NCBI RefSeq assembly: GCF_001456955.1
Contig: NZ_KQ758469.1
Span: 374,926-438,925 of the forward strand
Length of the DNA stretch: 64,000 bases
Direction of reading: 5' to 3'
DNA from: Microbacterium enclense
GTDB lineage: Bacteria; Actinomycetota; Actinomycetes; Actinomycetales; Microbacteriaceae
In this document: positions 58,354 to 64,000 of the stretch, piece by piece
How positions within the stretch are numbered: position 1 is the first letter of the stretch
How the letters are laid out: each line of letters starts with the position of its first letter
Position numbers and translations under genes: made by a program
The notes under the pieces: model-generated
What the model saw: only the letters and a program-made list of their open reading frames with translations
Told to the model about the DNA's origin: nothing
Database searches by the model: none

Positions 58354-59420
58354 CGCTGGCCCTCCGAACGGAAGATACGGCGGTAGTCCGCATCGTCTCG
58401 CAGCTGCACGTGCTCGAGGAGGAGATGCAGCTGTTGGAGCTTTTCGACCCCGCCAGCGCGTTGCAGGTCTTTCAGGGGGACACCAGCGGCGAGGTGGTGC
58501 GTCCACCAAGTGTGACGGAGTCGGTCCGCCCGCGGCGGGCGTCCGTGAGAGTTCTCGGTGAAGGACGAGGTGAGGTTGGAGGTGTTGCGGCGGTTGACGG
58601 GACCCCAGAGGGACTGGTCGGCGGGGCGGCGGTCCAGGAGACTGAGCATCCACTCCTCCCACTCGGCCAAGAGCGGGACCTCACGCGGCTCGTCACCCCC
58701 GACGTGGATGAGGACGCCCTCGTCGTCGACCTGTACCTGGTCGTGGCCGACGTAGGGCAGCTCGCGCGGGCGGAGACCGGCTCCGGCGCACAGGGTGAGC
58801 ATGACCATCGCCCGGTCACGCTTGGAGTCGGTGAGCTGGTCCTCCGCCCAGCGCCGGAACAGCTTCATCTCGAAGTCGGTGTACGGCAGAGCGGTGCTGC
58901 GCTTGCTGAGCGGGGTCGGCCGTTCCGGGTGCTCGCCCGGCAGCAGCACCTCGCTGATACGCATCAGCTGGGCTCGGTAGTTGCGTCGGGTGCCTTCGCT
59001 GCGGTCCTGGTTGGCGGTGGTGGAGTAGATGTCGATGGCGCGGACAGACCAGATGATGTCCGGGCTGAGGGGCCAGCCCTGCTGGCGGCACCACTTCACG
59101 TACCGGGTGGTCGTGGACATCATGACGCCCACCGCATAGGCGGTGTTGGGCGCTGCCACGGTGACGGCGTCCTCCACGAACGCGCGGAACGCCGCATCCG
59201 CCTCCGGGTTTCCCCGGAAGGAGTGGGACGTCACGGCGGCCCGCGCTTCGTCGTTGAGGACGCCCCAGCTGCTCTGACGGAGGGCGGCCGCCAGTTTCTT
59301 GGGTACGGGGGTGTTGCGGTAACGCCCGAGGTGAGCGAGGAGCACCGCATGATGCCCCTGAGCAGTAGTGGTGTCGTCGAACGTGGTCCGGCGGTTGAGG
59401 TACAAGGGAGTCGTTTGCAT
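58350..59420 (-). CDS. tyrosine-recombinase-fold protein with degenerate catalytic residues
   Basis: A 356-residue protein. The N-terminal core-binding half has TRYVKWCRQQGWPLSPD and YRAQLMRISEVLLP. The C-terminal half follows the integrase catalytic fold with the first Arg in CAGAGLRPRELPYV and the box ADRLRHTWWTHHLAAGVPLK. However, the His of HxxR is Asp, the later His/Trp is Val, and no Tyr lies at the usual nucleophile spacing after the box; a Tyr nearer the C-terminus (DDADYRRIF) is too far. It overlaps the transposase ATG by 4 nt. It is probably a DNA-binding partner rather than an active recombinase. Confidence 0.72.
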   Translation of the reverse strand: MQTTPLYLNRRTTFDDTTTAQGHHAVLLAHLGRYRNTPVPKKLAAALRQSSWGVLNDEARAAVTSHSFRGNPEADAAFRAFVEDAVTVAAPNTAYAVGVMMSTTTRYVKWCRQQGWPLSPDIIWSVRAIDIYSTTANQDRSEGTRRNYRAQLMRISEVLLPGEHPERPTPLSKRSTALPYTDFEMKLFRRWAEDQLTDSKRDRAMVMLTLCAGAGLRPRELPYVGHDQVQVDDEGVLIHVGGDEPREVPLLAEWEEWMLSLLDRRPADQSLWGPVNRRNTSNLTSSFTENSHGRPPRADRLRHTWWTHHLAAGVPLKDLQRAGGVEKLQQLHLLLEHVQLRDDADYRRIFRSEGQR

Positions 59421-59524
59421 GACCTGCCCATGCGCAGTTCGCGCTGGCCCTTGTCCGTTATGCGCCGTATTTTCCGCAATGCAAACGTTTTATCCGCACG
59501 AGCCGCTGATGTACCTTGAGGACG

Positions 59525-59530
59525 TAAAAT
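59525..59530 (+). promoter_or_regulatory. possible -10 element TAAAAT in the divergent control region
   Basis: The 135-bp gap between the divergent genes at 59420 and 59556 is AT-richer than its surroundings. TAAAAT lies 25 nt upstream of the GTG at 59556. Confidence 0.3.
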
Positions 59531-59555
59531 ACACTCACTCACAACGAGGTCGACA

Positions 59556-59972
59556 GTGATCGGTATCGAACGATTTGGGATGGCATTCGAGCCCCGGCGA
59601 ATGGTGTACGAGTCCTCCGCATTCGGGGGCGTCCGCGAACTTCTGCAGCCCGCGGACGGGGTGGCCCCGACGGACCACCGGTACCGCGCCGCGATGGTGC
59701 AACACCTGATGGCCACCATCGCACGTGACGAGATCCGTCTAGCGGGGCGCACCCTCCCGCAGTTCCTGCACGACGCGGGCGACGTGCGCGGAACCAGCGC
59801 CGACCGGCACCGCCGGATCTTCCGCGGGGAGACCGGGGCGCAGTATGCGGATCTGAGCTTCTGGGCCGGCCACTTCCCGTTCATCGCTGTGGCGGCCGCG
59901 AAGTACATCGCCTCGTGGGCACCGGACGAAGTGATTGAAGAGCAAGCGCGCCGACGGATGCCGAGGTTCTGA
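59556..59972 (+). CDS. probable DNA-binding regulator of the transposase unit
   Basis: A 138-residue protein with GTG at 59556 and GAGG 6 nt upstream. The middle, MVQHLMATIARDEIRLAGRT, then LPQFLHDAGDVRGTSADRHR and RIFRGETGAQYADLSFWA, has the helix pattern of a Cro/XRE-like helix-turn-helix. A short C-terminal helix pair follows. It is divergent from the recombinase-like and transposase pair, so it probably regulates them. The family is not certain. Confidence 0.6.
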   Translation: MIGIERFGMAFEPRRMVYESSAFGGVRELLQPADGVAPTDHRYRAAMVQHLMATIARDEIRLAGRTLPQFLHDAGDVRGTSADRHRRIFRGETGAQYADLSFWAGHFPFIAVAAAKYIASWAPDEVIEEQARRRMPRF

Positions 59973-60102
59973 TTCGGCTTGTGCACGGAGACACGTTCTT
60001 GCATCGACGCCAGCTTTCGCCCGCCACTGTCTTGGTCGAGTAGCGTAGAGCATGCAGGCATGACCGCACTAGTAAGGTCGGATATATAGGTCAGGGGTGA
60101 CG

Positions 60103-60486
60103 GTGAACGAGTTGGGTCGGGCTCCAGACCGGCGTCGTCAGTGCCACGCGCATAGCTCTGAGATGGCATTCGATTCCGCACCATTCCGGGCCCTGGCCGA
60201 GCAGGACTATTACTCACTCCCCCTGAGTGACCGGGCCTCCTTGGAGTACTACTACTCGGCGCACCTCGTCAGTGCGGGCGAGCGCTCGAGCGCCCCGCAG
60301 GATCTCTGGTGTCAGCACGCCGCTGACATCGACGACCTGCTCGAGCGCGCCAACCGCCTTCCGTGGGCGGAGGCAGCCGCACTGCGAGCGCAAGCGGCGG
60401 CGTGGATCGAGCAGCAGCATGTGTGCCCCCTCAACAACTACCAACGGGCACGTGTGGAGCACATGCTGGACGTTATGCGTGCCTGA
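60103..60486 (+). CDS. hypothetical small protein
   Basis: About 127 residues with GTG at 60103 and AGGGG 5 nt before it; ATG at 60163 would give 107 residues. The protein is acidic and helical: DSAPFRALAEQDYYSLPLSD, LEYYYSAHLVSAGERSS, then a helical C-terminus ARVEHMLDVMRA. No family recognised. A TATATA sequence at 60083-60088 could be its promoter. It stands alone between the transposase block and the lipoprotein gene. Confidence 0.55.
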   Translation: MNELGRAPDRRRQCHAHSSEMAFDSAPFRALAEQDYYSLPLSDRASLEYYYSAHLVSAGERSSAPQDLWCQHAADIDDLLERANRLPWAEAAALRAQAAAWIEQQHVCPLNNYQRARVEHMLDVMRA

Positions 60487-60844
60487 ACGCCGTGTCCCTC
60501 CATCGTCGCTCGCCTTTTAGGCGCGCCCGGGGCCAGTTTGAAGGCTCCCCCGGCTTCGTCGATGTTTCGGTGGCGACCCCAACGGATCTCTCCAGGGAAT
60601 CAGGCGCCACCCGGGCGGTGTCGACACGGTGTATCAGTCGCTGGCGCAGGAGCACAGTCGGTTCCAGCTCGTCGTCAAACCGCTCGAACTGCGCGGGCGC
60701 GGGGCGGGGAGCCCGCGTCGCGACAGAACGCGTCAATGCCCACGGGATGCACTGACCGCTGCTGACGAATGGTTCATATGGCGATGTGGGGTGCCGCAGC
60801 CCCGCTCGCCCGCGCGTCGGGGTTGAACGGAACGGGCGTCGACA
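60487..60844. other. gene-poor stretch, possible decayed gene
   Basis: 358 nt without a supported gene. A plus-strand fragment from about 60629 reads VYQSLAQEHSRFQLVVKPLE, which looks like real coding sequence but has no start signal and soon turns Arg/Pro-rich. It may be the remnant of a broken gene. Confidence 0.3.
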
Positions 60845-61354
60845 TCAGACGCCGCGGGCCTCGCCACCCACGGCTTGCGCAATCGCCGGCGCGATCTCTG
60901 CCGAGTTCGCGATGCCCTCGCTCGAGTTCAGCGAGAGGACCGCGTTGCCGGAGGACACGAAGATGCCGCCGTAGGCGTCGCTCAGCTCGCCCCACGCGGC
61001 GAGGGTCTCCGCGTCCGGGAAGACGTTGATGCCGGCGTCGTTACCGCTCACGGTCATGTCGAAGCGCGCCTTAGCGCCGGATCCCCCGACCTCGGCACGC
61101 ACCGGCTCGGAGTGCTCGATGCCCAGCTCATCCAAAGCGGCGACGAAGGTGTCCACGGACGATTGGATATCCGAGACGGGTGCGGCCGTGGAGGCGGCGG
61201 GCGTGGGGGTCGGGGTGGTCGAAGGAGTGGTCGACGCCTCAGTGGTGACAACGGGCGCGGGCTGAGCCTGCTCCTCTGGCGATGAGCACCCGGCCAGCAA
61301 CAGGGCTGCGGCAACGGCGGCGGTTGACACGGTGAGTACACGCAGGCGGGTCAT
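60845..61354 (-). CDS. putative lipoprotein
   Basis: A 169-residue lipoprotein starting MTRLRVLTVSTAAVAAALLL with lipobox LAGC and a Cys to be lipidated. A Thr/Pro-rich linker follows, then a compact domain of about 110 residues with VDTFVAALDELGIEHSEPVR and AWGELSDAYGGIFVSSGNAV. GGAG precedes the ATG at 61354. It resembles small extracytoplasmic lipoproteins of unknown role. It is divergent from the SOS-boxed gene at 61468. Confidence 0.8.
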   Translation of the reverse strand: MTRLRVLTVSTAAVAAALLLAGCSSPEEQAQPAPVVTTEASTTPSTTPTPTPAASTAAPVSDIQSSVDTFVAALDELGIEHSEPVRAEVGGSGAKARFDMTVSGNDAGINVFPDAETLAAWGELSDAYGGIFVSSGNAVLSLNSSEGIANSAEIAPAIAQAVGGEARGV

Positions 61355-61441
61355 AGGTGCTCCAAAGATGTGCGGACTTGCCATTCTGGCAGGCACGCGC
61401 CCTTAGCCGGGCGTGACTGCGGGCGTTGATCGTTTGCAATT

Positions 61442-61457
61442 TAGAACACATGTTCGA
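61442..61457. promoter_or_regulatory. candidate LexA (SOS) box
   Basis: TAGAACACATGTTCGA differs by one base from the actinobacterial LexA consensus TCGAACACATGTTCGA (form TCGAACNNNNGTTCGA). It overlaps a GATAAT -10 element at 61456-61461 that lies 6 nt before a GTG start, so LexA bound here would block the promoter. Confidence 0.6.
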
Positions 61458-61467
61458 TAATTGTGGG

Positions 61468-61725
61468 GTGAATGATTCCGAGCAGCGCTGGCACCCCCAG
61501 CTTCTTGCGCGCGAGTCGCCGCCCGCGCAGTGGGTGATGCTCGATGCCCGGCATGCGGAGGCGGGTCGCATCGAGCTGCGGCGCACGGAGGCAGGACCGC
61601 GTTACCGCGTGGAGCATCGAGGCACCCTTCTTGGATGGGCAAACTCGCTGAAAGTCGCCTCTGAACGACTGCACCGGGCGATCATCTCCGAGGGGGTGCC
61701 AGGCGGTGGCATCAACGGCAGCTGA
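61468..61725 (+). CDS. small protein under probable SOS control
   Basis: An 85-residue protein: VNDSEQRWHPQLLARESPPA opens it, followed by QWVMLDARHAEAGRIELRRT and GPRYRVEHRGTLLGWANSLK. The beta-strand pattern and terminal helix (ASERLHRAII) suggest a compact domain. GTG at 61468 is placed by its leaderless promoter, GATAAT ending 6 nt upstream. A LexA-box-like palindrome overlaps that promoter. Function unknown; DNA-damage induction is inferred. Confidence 0.65.
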   Translation: MNDSEQRWHPQLLARESPPAQWVMLDARHAEAGRIELRRTEAGPRYRVEHRGTLLGWANSLKVASERLHRAIISEGVPGGGINGS

Positions 61726-61844
61726 CGCGAGCGGAGTCCGGTCGTTGACTGATCCGGCAAGGCTGTCTATCGGCGGAATGACCTATCAAAGGCGACAAGC
61801 CCCTTAAGGCGGTTCTCATGATTCCGGAGAGCCCCTCTCGACAA

Positions 61845-61863
61845 GCGACTTTCGTCGAGTCGC
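61845..61863. promoter_or_regulatory. small inverted repeat upstream of the XRE gene
   Basis: GCGACTTTCGTCGAGTCGC has 6-bp arms around 7 nt, 44 nt before the XRE start. It is a possible operator for the regulator itself. Confidence 0.25.
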
Positions 61864-61906
61864 CATATCGACCTTATGAAAAAGGCCTTTCGCATAGGGT
61901 GTGATT

Positions 61907-62191
61907 GTGGCGGCCTTTTCTACAGCCTTGGTTGCGATGTGGACACAAGAGGGCGCAATTCGGTTAGGCAACGCGCTACGGACGCTGCGTGCGACGCACG
62001 GGCTCTCACAAGAAACCGTCGCCCACCGAGCCGGCATTACGAAGAACCAGTTGCAACTGATCGAAGCAGGTCGATCCACCGGCCGCGCTGACGCGACCGG
62101 ACCCTCGAACCCGCGCATGGCGACCCTCGCAGGATTGGCGAACGTGCTCGAGGTCAGCGTGGCGGAGCTGATGGCCACCGCGAAACTATGA
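61907..62191 (+). CDS. XRE-family transcriptional regulator
   Basis: A 94-residue regulator. The helix-turn-helix is plain: RLGNALRTLRATHGLSQETV, then AHRAGITKNQLQLIEAGRST, and later RMATLAGLANVLEVSVAELM. A short N-terminal extension precedes it. GTG at 61907 has AGGG 7 nt upstream; GTG 61901 and ATG 61937 are alternatives. It overlaps the next gene by 4 nt (ATGA), so regulator and membrane proteins form one operon. Confidence 0.87.
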   Translation: MAAFSTALVAMWTQEGAIRLGNALRTLRATHGLSQETVAHRAGITKNQLQLIEAGRSTGRADATGPSNPRMATLAGLANVLEVSVAELMATAKL

Positions 62192-63024
62192 CCGACGCGG
62201 CGTGGTCTGCGCTGGCCACGTGGGCGCAGGTGGTTGGCTCGCTTCTATCAGTCGTCCTCGCCCTCGTGGGGTTGGGCATCGCCCGATCCGCCGCGCGCGA
62301 AACCCGGGAGAATCGCGACTTCCAGCTCGACCGCTCCGTGGCCGACGACTTCGCCTCGACGGTGGACGCTCTGTATGCCAACTACGAGCGCGGTCGCAGC
62401 GACATCGCCGTGATGAGCATGGGATTCCGAGCGGCGGTGACGACCTGGGCAGGAAGGGCAACCTCCACCGGGCTCCAGGTGTCGCGCGGCGAGGTCCCCG
62501 GGTTCCTGATCCAGGCGGAGCGCGACGCGCAACGTCCTCTTCGTGCGCGCGAGGGTGTCGACGCGGCGGCCACGTGGCAGTATCTCGGCGTTCTCACACA
62601 AGCCAAACGTCTCACCCGAGCCTGGTCCTACCCGGAGCGGCGTCGCGACGTTCTCCGCGAGATACTCCTCGAGCGCGCCGAGGCATCGCCCTACCCCCGC
62701 CACAGTCCTCGAGTTCAGATGCAGCGATGGATGCTGGTGTCAGATCCCTCCCCCCGGCGCGCGATTCAGGCGGCTCGGCAGCTGCGGGTGTTCCTGGCGA
62801 TCCTCTTGGACGACGTCCGCGCCAAACGACTGCGACGCACGATTCGCGAGTGGTGGGTGTACACACGGCGTGCACGCGAGGAGCGCCAAGCGTTCCGACA
62901 GGAACAGCGTCGTGCGCGTCTGGGCCTACCCGCGGTGGCGACTGCCGACATGGGTGCGCCAACGGGAAGCGACAACAAGCACGAGCCCCCTTCCGCAGAG
63001 GCCGGGGGCATACTGACAACGTGA
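62188..63024 (+). CDS. hypothetical membrane-anchored protein
   Basis: A 278-residue protein. One N-terminal helix (about 10-33, WAQVVGSLLSVVLALVGLGI) leads into RSAARETRENRDFQLDRS and a helical cytoplasmic domain with ADDFASTVDALYANYERGRS. The C-terminal half is rich in Arg (KRLRRTIREWWVYTRRAREE) and likely nucleic-acid- or membrane-contacting. Coupled to the XRE gene upstream (ATGA) and to the next gene (GTGA). No family recognised. Confidence 0.78.
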   Translation: MTDAAWSALATWAQVVGSLLSVVLALVGLGIARSAARETRENRDFQLDRSVADDFASTVDALYANYERGRSDIAVMSMGFRAAVTTWAGRATSTGLQVSRGEVPGFLIQAERDAQRPLRAREGVDAAATWQYLGVLTQAKRLTRAWSYPERRRDVLREILLERAEASPYPRHSPRVQMQRWMLVSDPSPRRAIQAARQLRVFLAILLDDVRAKRLRRTIREWWVYTRRAREERQAFRQEQRRARLGLPAVATADMGAPTGSDNKHEPPSAEAGGILTT

Positions 63025-63881
63025 GTGCCGCCTCTTGGTCCGACCCGGCCGTCATCGTTCAAGCCGTCGCCGTGGTCGTCGCAGCCGTTGCCGCCGTAGC
63101 CGTCATCTGGCAAGCGCACCTCACTCGTCGCGCGCTGCGCGACGCTGGCGAGAGCCTGCTGGTAGCTCAACAGTCCCTCGAGGTGGCCCGCCAAGCCGGA
63201 GCACACGCGGCACTGATGAGTTCAGAAGCCGTGAAGCTCCGGATCGCCGCTAACGCTCCCCGGGCTGACCTTGCTGGCGGGGTGGATGAGATGGTCGTGA
63301 TCACCCCCGGCTCAGGCATCCGCGGGTACCGCTTGCCCTGGCCCGCTATCGAAACCTTCCATGTGCGAGACAAGCACCTTCCCCTGACGGTGCGGGTCCC
63401 GGTGATCCTGCGGAACACCGGGACTGCGGCTACTCGGTTCGTGGTCTGGGGGGCGTTGCGTCAGCCCGTCGAGGACGCGGCGGGGGAACTCGTCGTGATG
63501 AAGCCGGGCCCGGCCAACTACCTTCTGGACCCGGGCCGCGGCGCCCACGGGTTCTGGGAGGTGACGCGCACCTTGGAGGAATGGATTGAGGTCTACGACC
63601 TCCGCCAGCGTGGTGAACAGATCGAGAGCGACCTCGTCGTCCACGTCGATGACGGACATGACACCGGCGCGAGCTACCGCTTCACCCTTCGCATGGGCGG
63701 CACTCTCGTTCGGCCCTCGGAAGCGGGTTTGCGAGAGGCGTGGCGGCTGACGGGCGCATTCGGGACCGACGAGCCTGACGGCATCGGGCTGGGGGCACAG
63801 CCTCTGCAGGTGCGCTACTGGCTGTCCAAACTGCAGGAACGCCCCCTCCCAGAGAACGCGGCAGACGTCTGGCCCGCCTAA
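63021..63881 (+). CDS. hypothetical membrane-anchored protein
   Basis: A 286-residue protein, third gene of the XRE operon. GTG at 63021 overlaps the previous stop. One helix (about 10-30, VIVQAVAVVVAAVAAVAVIW) is followed by an amphipathic region RRALRDAGESLLVAQQSLEV. A beta-rich domain comes next with VRVPVILRNTGTAATRFVVW and LLDPGRGAHGFWEVTRTLEE, ending in a helical tail. Similar in design to its neighbour, with a different sequence. Function unknown. Confidence 0.78.
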   Translation: MSAASWSDPAVIVQAVAVVVAAVAAVAVIWQAHLTRRALRDAGESLLVAQQSLEVARQAGAHAALMSSEAVKLRIAANAPRADLAGGVDEMVVITPGSGIRGYRLPWPAIETFHVRDKHLPLTVRVPVILRNTGTAATRFVVWGALRQPVEDAAGELVVMKPGPANYLLDPGRGAHGFWEVTRTLEEWIEVYDLRQRGEQIESDLVVHVDDGHDTGASYRFTLRMGGTLVRPSEAGLREAWRLTGAFGTDEPDGIGLGAQPLQVRYWLSKLQERPLPENAADVWPA

Positions 63882-63884
63882 GCG

Positions 63885-64000
63885 CTAGCGACCCATCAGA
63901 CGACGGCCCGTGTATCCGTTCGCGCGGAGCTCCACACGGGCCGCCTCACGCTCGCGGTTTGGCGACATGCGCCATACGTGTAGCTGTGCCATCAGGAACG
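63885..64000 (-). CDS. partial gene at the right edge (C-terminal fragment or short ORF)
   Basis: The minus strand reads FLMAQLHVWRMSPNRERE, then a basic segment, and stops at 63885 after NGYTGRRLMGR. Its 5' end lies beyond the window, or at ATG 63992 if it is a 35-residue micro-gene. It is convergent with the XRE operon, 3 nt between stops. Sequence quality (no odd residues, third-position G/C) suggests true coding. Function unknown. Confidence 0.45.
   Translation of the reverse strand, partial: FLMAQLHVWRMSPNREREAARVELRANGYTGRRLMGR

Larger units (their letters stand above)
56684..59972. mobile_element. putative mobile element: recombinase-like protein, DDE transposase and regulator
   Basis: Three neighbouring genes suggest one element: a divergent regulator at 59556 (+), a tyrosine-recombinase-fold protein (59420-58350) and a DDE transposase coupled to it. 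I could not find convincing terminal inverted repeats or target duplications near either end, so the boundaries are provisional and only the coding block is given. Confidence 0.45.

Noticed and set aside
56600..60486. Terminal inverted repeats for the transposase block
   Set aside because: Comparing both ends by eye gave only short chance matches; no reliable element boundary.

Overview
The window is high-GC actinobacterial chromosome DNA, most likely Microbacteriaceae and probably Microbacterium. This rests on gene content and order: pcnA, a DUF6049 protein, murJ, trxB, trxA, parB, parA, rsmG, jag, yidC, yidD, rnpA, rpmH, dnaA, oriC, dnaN, recF, a DUF721 protein, gyrB, gyrA, a DUF3566 protein, tRNA-Ile and tRNA-Ala. 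A CrgA/sortase/kinase cell-wall cluster follows. This is the replication-origin neighbourhood, with dnaA at about 28.5 kb and oriC in the dnaA-dnaN gap. GTG starts, ATGA/GTGA overlaps and leaderless promoters are common.

Layout. 0-10 kb: metabolic and regulatory genes. These include an ATP-grasp enzyme, a methyltransferase, a small secretion-like remnant with a lipoprotein, an aldehyde dehydrogenase with its DUF779 companion and a GAF-domain regulator, and a PadR regulator with a membrane protein. 10-18.5 kb: pcnA, an RsmC/PrmC-like methyltransferase, the DUF6049-murJ cell-envelope pair and the thioredoxin pair. 18.8-25.1 kb: parAB and a gene-poor interval of about 4 kb carrying seven parS palindromes, apparently the chromosome's centromere-like locus. 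25.1-38.6 kb: the origin core, with RNA and membrane-insertion genes running left and replication genes running right. 38.7-43.1 kb: Nudix, YbaK-like, cyclophilin, rhomboid, CrgA and sortase E genes. 43.1-52.7 kb: a TrpG/PabA-like amidotransferase gene, then the leftward cluster fhaA-fhaB-pstP-rodA-pbpA-pknA-pknB, which couples Ser/Thr phosphorylation to septal and lateral wall synthesis.

From tRNA-Leu(CAG) at 52.8 kb to the right edge the content becomes accessory. It holds a Schlafen-AlbA/ATPase protein, several small membrane-anchored proteins of unknown function, and a frameshifted DDE transposase coupled to a recombinase-fold protein with a divergent regulator. It also holds a lipoprotein, a small gene under an apparent LexA/SOS box, and an XRE-regulator operon with two membrane proteins.

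The points most worth a second look are the parS field in an unusually long gene-free interval, the recombinase-fold/DDE transposase pair, the SOS-box microgene, the leaderless upstream peptide coupled to DUF6049-murJ, and a consistent leaderless promoter grammar (TANNNT placed 6-7 nt before the start codon) seen at a dozen genes. All calls come from reading the sequence. No database search or measurement was made.
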